Part shown: piece after piece, positions 13,158 through 15,490 of the stretch
How the letters are laid out: each line of letters starts with the position of its first letter
How positions within the stretch are numbered: position 1 is the first letter of the stretch
Assembly (NCBI GenBank): GCA_031271525.1
Contig: JAISVO010000109.1
Location: forward strand, 1-15,490
Direction of reading: 5' to 3'
From: Oscillospiraceae bacterium
GTDB lineage: Bacteria; Bacillota; Clostridia; Oscillospirales; UBA929
Length of the DNA stretch: 15,490 nucleotides
Notes under the pieces: generated by a model
The model's input: the letters and a program-made list of their open reading frames with translations, nothing else
Database searches by the model: none
Told to the model about the DNA's origin: nothing
Program-made: the position numbers and the translations under genes

Positions 13158-14188
13158 TGTTTTCCTCCAACCAATCGTACGGCATGGCAGACGGACGGGA
13201 TACTCTCGCCCTGCTGCGCCGAGAGGGGAGAGAAGAGCGCCCCGGTGCCGCAAAAAAGCGTGTTTTTCCAACGCCTCGCACGGAGTCCGCTTACAATATA
13301 GCCGCACAGAGTAACGGCGCTGCACCCGCAGCCCGAACCGCCGGCGCTGACGTCCGGTTCTGTCAAACCGTAGATCAACGCGCCGCAGTCGGTGTAGTTT
13401 TGACCAAGCGTCACGCCGGCGTTGGCAAATAACTCCCGCAGAATGTCCGACCCGGTGACGCCGAGGTCGCCGGTGACGATGAGGTCAAAGTCTTCGGGTC
13501 CGGTTCCGGTATCCTGAAAGTGCGCCGACAATGTGGAGAACGCGGCCGGAGCCATTGCCGCGCCCATATAACTGACGTCTTTGATCCCCATGTCGATCAC
13601 CTTGCCGAAAGTCAGATGGGTGATCAAAGGGTGGTCCGGTTCGCCGCTCAGCGCGGCGCGTTCCAGCACCGCGGCGCCCGCGCCGGTCACCGTCCACTGC
13701 GCCGTCGGGGTACGCTGCCCACCGTATTCCAGCGGCAGACGGAACTGCCGCTCCGAAGCGCAATAATGGCTGGAAGTCACCACCGCGATCCGGTCGGCAA
13801 AGCCGCCGTCGATCAGCATCGCGCCGAGACCCAGACCCTCCGCCATCGTAGAGCACGCGCCGTACAGCCCGATAAACGGTATATCCGCCGTACGGGCGCT
13901 GAACGCGCTGCCGATGCACTGGTTCAGCAGGTCGCCCGCCAGCAGGTACCGAAGGGATTTTTCGGGGAAATTACCCTTGCTCAAGGCGAGGTTGAGCGCG
14001 TCCTTCTGCATCGCCGACTCGGCTTGCTCCCAGCTCTTGACACCGCCGGTCAGACTGTCCTCATAAATGCTGTCGATGGTGTGCCGCAACGGCCCTCGTC
14101 CCTCCCGACTCCCCGCGACACACGCCGAGGAGGGGATTGCGACAGGATTCGCTAGCTCTACCGTTTGTTTACCGCGTTGCTTCGACAT
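13154..14188 (-). CDS. spoVAD: Stage V sporulation protein AD (SpoVAD), dipicolinic-acid-binding
   Basis: This 344-residue protein has the thiolase-like fold of SpoVAD, the SpoVA subunit known to bind dipicolinic acid. Recognisable stretches are IPSSACVAGSREGRGPL, AGDLLNQ (84-90), YGACSTMAEGL with Cys112 at the thiolase nucleophile position, SSHYCASERQFRLPLEYGGQ, WTVTGAGAAVL, VTGDLGVTGSDIL and the end segment GALFSPLSAQQGESIP with His335 close behind. Length is close to the usual ~338. ATG 14188 has GGAGG 6 nt upstream. In most spore formers spoVAC precedes this gene; here the upstream neighbour is divergent queA, so spoVAC must be elsewhere or absent. Confidence 0.97.
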   Translation of the reverse strand: MSKQRGKQTVELANPVAIPSSACVAGSREGRGPLRHTIDSIYEDSLTGGVKSWEQAESAMQKDALNLALSKGNFPEKSLRYLLAGDLLNQCIGSAFSARTADIPFIGLYGACSTMAEGLGLGAMLIDGGFADRIAVVTSSHYCASERQFRLPLEYGGQRTPTAQWTVTGAGAAVLERAALSGEPDHPLITHLTFGKVIDMGIKDVSYMGAAMAPAAFSTLSAHFQDTGTGPEDFDLIVTGDLGVTGSDILRELFANAGVTLGQNYTDCGALIYGLTEPDVSAGGSGCGCSAVTLCGYIVSGLRARRWKNTLFCGTGALFSPLSAQQGESIPSVCHAVRLVGGKQ

Positions 14189-14208
14189 AACATACCTCCG
14201 GGCCGACC

Positions 14209-14238
14209 TATTTTGTCACCTCGGAGGATTGTTTATGC
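14209..14238 (-). promoter_or_regulatory. Possible sigma-G (forespore) promoter of spoVAD-spoVAE
   Basis: On the minus strand GCATAA (14238-14233), a 17-nt spacer and CAAAATA (14215-14209) resemble the sigma-G pattern (GCATA-like -35, CATnnTA-like -10). SpoVA operons are forespore genes in known species. The untranslated leader would be only about 15 nt, so the assignment is tentative. Confidence 0.5.
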
Positions 14239-14241
14239 GGG

Positions 14242-14270
14242 TTGACAAGGGGGCAAAAGAACGATAAACT
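14242..14270 (+). promoter_or_regulatory. Sigma-A promoter of queA
   Basis: TTGACA at 14242-14247, a 17-nt spacer and TAAACT at 14265-14270. The start of transcription should be near 14277, about 30 nt before the TTG. Its -35 is 4 bp from the presumed spoVAD -35 on the other strand. Confidence 0.85.
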
Positions 14271-14307
14271 GTCACGGGATTGAAAGTTTACACAGAGGAG
14301 CCTTCGA

Positions 14308-15330
14308 TTGAAAACAGCGGACTTTTCTTATGACCTTCCGTCCGAGCTGATCGCGCAGTCGCCGTCGGAGCGCCGCGACCACTCCCGGATGATGGTGATC
14401 AACCGGGCGACCGGCGAACTGCTTCATCGGAAATTTTATGATTTACCCTGCTTTTTACGGGCGGGGGATTGCCTTGTCCTCAACAACTCGCGTGTTATCC
14501 CGGCGCGTCTGCTGGGGCACCGTATCCACGGCGGTGTGGCCGAAATTCTCCTCCTCGGCGATTTGGGCGGCGACCGATGGGACTGCCTTGTGAAGCCGGG
14601 GAAGAACCTGAAGGTTGGCGCGCGGGTTTTCTTCGGTGGCGGGAAGCTGACCGGCGAGATCGAGAGGGTAGGGGAGAATGGGGAGCGTGTCGTGCGGTTC
14701 ACTTATGACGGCATGTGGAACGAGCTGCTGAACGAGCTTGGCGCCATGCCGCTGCCGCACTATATCCGCGCCATGCCGGTTGACGCCGAGCGCTACCAAA
14801 CGGTGTACGCCGATCCGCCGGGTTCGGCCGCCGCTCCCACCGCCGGTCTCCATTTCACCCCCGAGCTGCTGGACGGTCTGCGGAAGCAGGGGATACGCAC
14901 CGCCGAGGTGACGCTGCACGTCGGGCTGGGTACCTTTCTGCCGGTCAAGGCCGAGGAAATCACTTCTCACAGGATGCACACCGAACGGTACGAAATCGGC
15001 GGGGAAGCGGCGACGTTGATCAACCGGACACGCCAAGAGGGGGGACGGGTTGTCGCGGTGGGCACCACCTCCTGCCGCACACTGGAATCGGCCGCGGGGA
15101 AAGACGGCCTTGTCCGGGAGGGCGGGGGAGAGACGGATATCTTCATCACTCCCGGCTATACCTTCCGCGCTGTTGACGCTCTGATTACCAACTATCACCT
15201 TCCCCGTAGCACGCTGCTGATGCTTGTGTCGGCGTTCTACTCGCGAGAGGGGATACTGGCGGCATACCGCGAAGCTGTGCGGGAGCGCTATCGGTTCTAC
15301 TCCTTCGGGGACGCGATGCTGATACTATAA
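14308..15330 (+). CDS. queA: S-adenosylmethionine:tRNA ribosyltransferase-isomerase (QueA)
   Basis: This 340-residue cytosolic enzyme transfers and rearranges the ribosyl part of SAM onto 7-aminomethyl-7-deazaguanine in tRNA, giving epoxyqueuosine, the step before queuosine in the anticodon loop. Family signatures run the full length: FSYDLPSELIAQSP near the start, NNSRVIPARLLG (59-70), APTAGLHFT, TLHVGLGTFLPV, SHRMHTE, GTTSCRTLES, DIFITPGYTF and ITNYHLPRSTLLMLVSAF near the end. Length is typical. The TTG start has GAGGAG 7 nt upstream and gives the expected N-terminus. It is transcribed alone, with its own promoter and a strong terminator; tgt is not seen in the window but could lie to the right. 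Confidence 0.97.
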   Translation: MKTADFSYDLPSELIAQSPSERRDHSRMMVINRATGELLHRKFYDLPCFLRAGDCLVLNNSRVIPARLLGHRIHGGVAEILLLGDLGGDRWDCLVKPGKNLKVGARVFFGGGKLTGEIERVGENGERVVRFTYDGMWNELLNELGAMPLPHYIRAMPVDAERYQTVYADPPGSAAAPTAGLHFTPELLDGLRKQGIRTAEVTLHVGLGTFLPVKAEEITSHRMHTERYEIGGEAATLINRTRQEGGRVVAVGTTSCRTLESAAGKDGLVREGGGETDIFITPGYTFRAVDALITNYHLPRSTLLMLVSAFYSREGILAAYREAVRERYRFYSFGDAMLIL

Positions 15331-15358
15331 CAGAAAACTTTTGCGGAAAGAAAAGACG

Positions 15359-15393
15359 GGAATCACTTGTTACAAGGGACTTCCGGCTTTTTT
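15359..15393 (+). terminator. Imperfect hairpin with T6 tract after queA
   Basis: GGAA (15359-15362) with TTCC (15381-15384) and inner CTTG (15366-15369) with CAAG (15373-15376) form an interrupted stem, then GGC and six T bases. It may act as a weak first terminator before the stronger one downstream. Confidence 0.4.
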
Positions 15394-15415
15394 GGTCTTC
15401 CGAGTCTCGGTGGAC

Positions 15416-15447
15416 AAACCCGGAGAAAATTCTCCGGGTTTTCTTTT
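15416..15447 (+). terminator. Strong intrinsic terminator of queA
   Basis: AAACCCGGAGA (15416-15426) and TCTCCGGGTTT (15431-15441) form a perfect 11-bp stem with a 4-nt loop, running into TTTTCTTTT (15439-15447). Confidence 0.92.
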
Positions 15448-15456
15448 GAAAACCTC

Positions 15457-15485
15457 TTGACATATACTCTTAACTCGTATAGAAT
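15457..15485 (+). promoter_or_regulatory. Sigma-A promoter for a gene beyond the right edge
   Basis: TTGACA at 15457-15462, a 17-nt spacer and TAGAAT at 15480-15485, directly after the queA terminator. Its gene starts outside the window. Confidence 0.8.
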
Positions 15486-15490
15486 GGCAG

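Noticed and set aside
12429..13301. A 290-codon plus-strand frame crossing the kinase and spoVAE
   Set aside because: It spans two recognised minus-strand genes and the promoter between them and shows no domain of its own.
14455..15198. A 247-codon minus-strand frame inside queA
   Set aside because: Antisense to a fully conserved QueA sequence.

Overview
The window reads as chromosomal DNA from a GC-rich, endospore-forming Firmicute. The spore gene pair spoVAD-spoVAE fixes the spore-forming lineage. The GC-rich codon choice, the strong GGAGG-type ribosome binding sites, the frequent TTG/GTG starts and the Gram-positive style transporters fit a clostridial group such as the Oscillospiraceae; the family-level placement is my inference. 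Nothing here looks like a phage, integrase, insertion sequence or CRISPR array.

Layout. Positions 1-2087 (minus) hold most of a large secreted lipoprotein with four FG-GAP/VCBS-type calcium-loop repeats and a deacetylase-like C-terminal part; its 3' end lies outside the window. It diverges from an RND-family export pump (2298-5459, plus), which is followed 32 nt later by a DUF2271 lipoprotein carrying a DAVSGAT motif like the FMN-attachment motif of flavinylated proteins. Converging on these is a minus-strand ABC exporter operon (ATPase 8422-7709, permease 7712-6102). It diverges from an ArsR-type winged-helix/DUF2087 regulator (8676-9623). The shared intergenic region carries repeated TTACG-type sites that probably form its operator.

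Next come a YlmH-type S4 RNA-binding protein (9820-10554) with a structured leader, and a class I SAM methyltransferase (10681-11496). The methyltransferase is preceded by a 16-residue leader peptide ORF and two mutually exclusive hairpins, one of which buries its ribosome binding site. Two tightly packed minus-strand genes follow: a P-loop kinase (12724-12146) and an HD-domain phosphohydrolase (12141-11563). After these lie spoVAE and spoVAD (minus, overlapping by ATGA), then divergently queA (14308-15330, plus), a strong terminator, and a good promoter for a gene beyond the right edge.

Regulation is unusually readable. Six promoters have TTGACA at -35, a 17-nt spacer and a recognisable -10 box. 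Several of them rule out the longest possible ORF start and support shorter TTG, GTG or ATG starts. The most notable candidates for new biology are the leader-peptide/hairpin control region before the methyltransferase, the RND plus DUF2271 pair with its flavinylation-like motif, the structured leader of the ylmH gene, and the kinase-HD pair.
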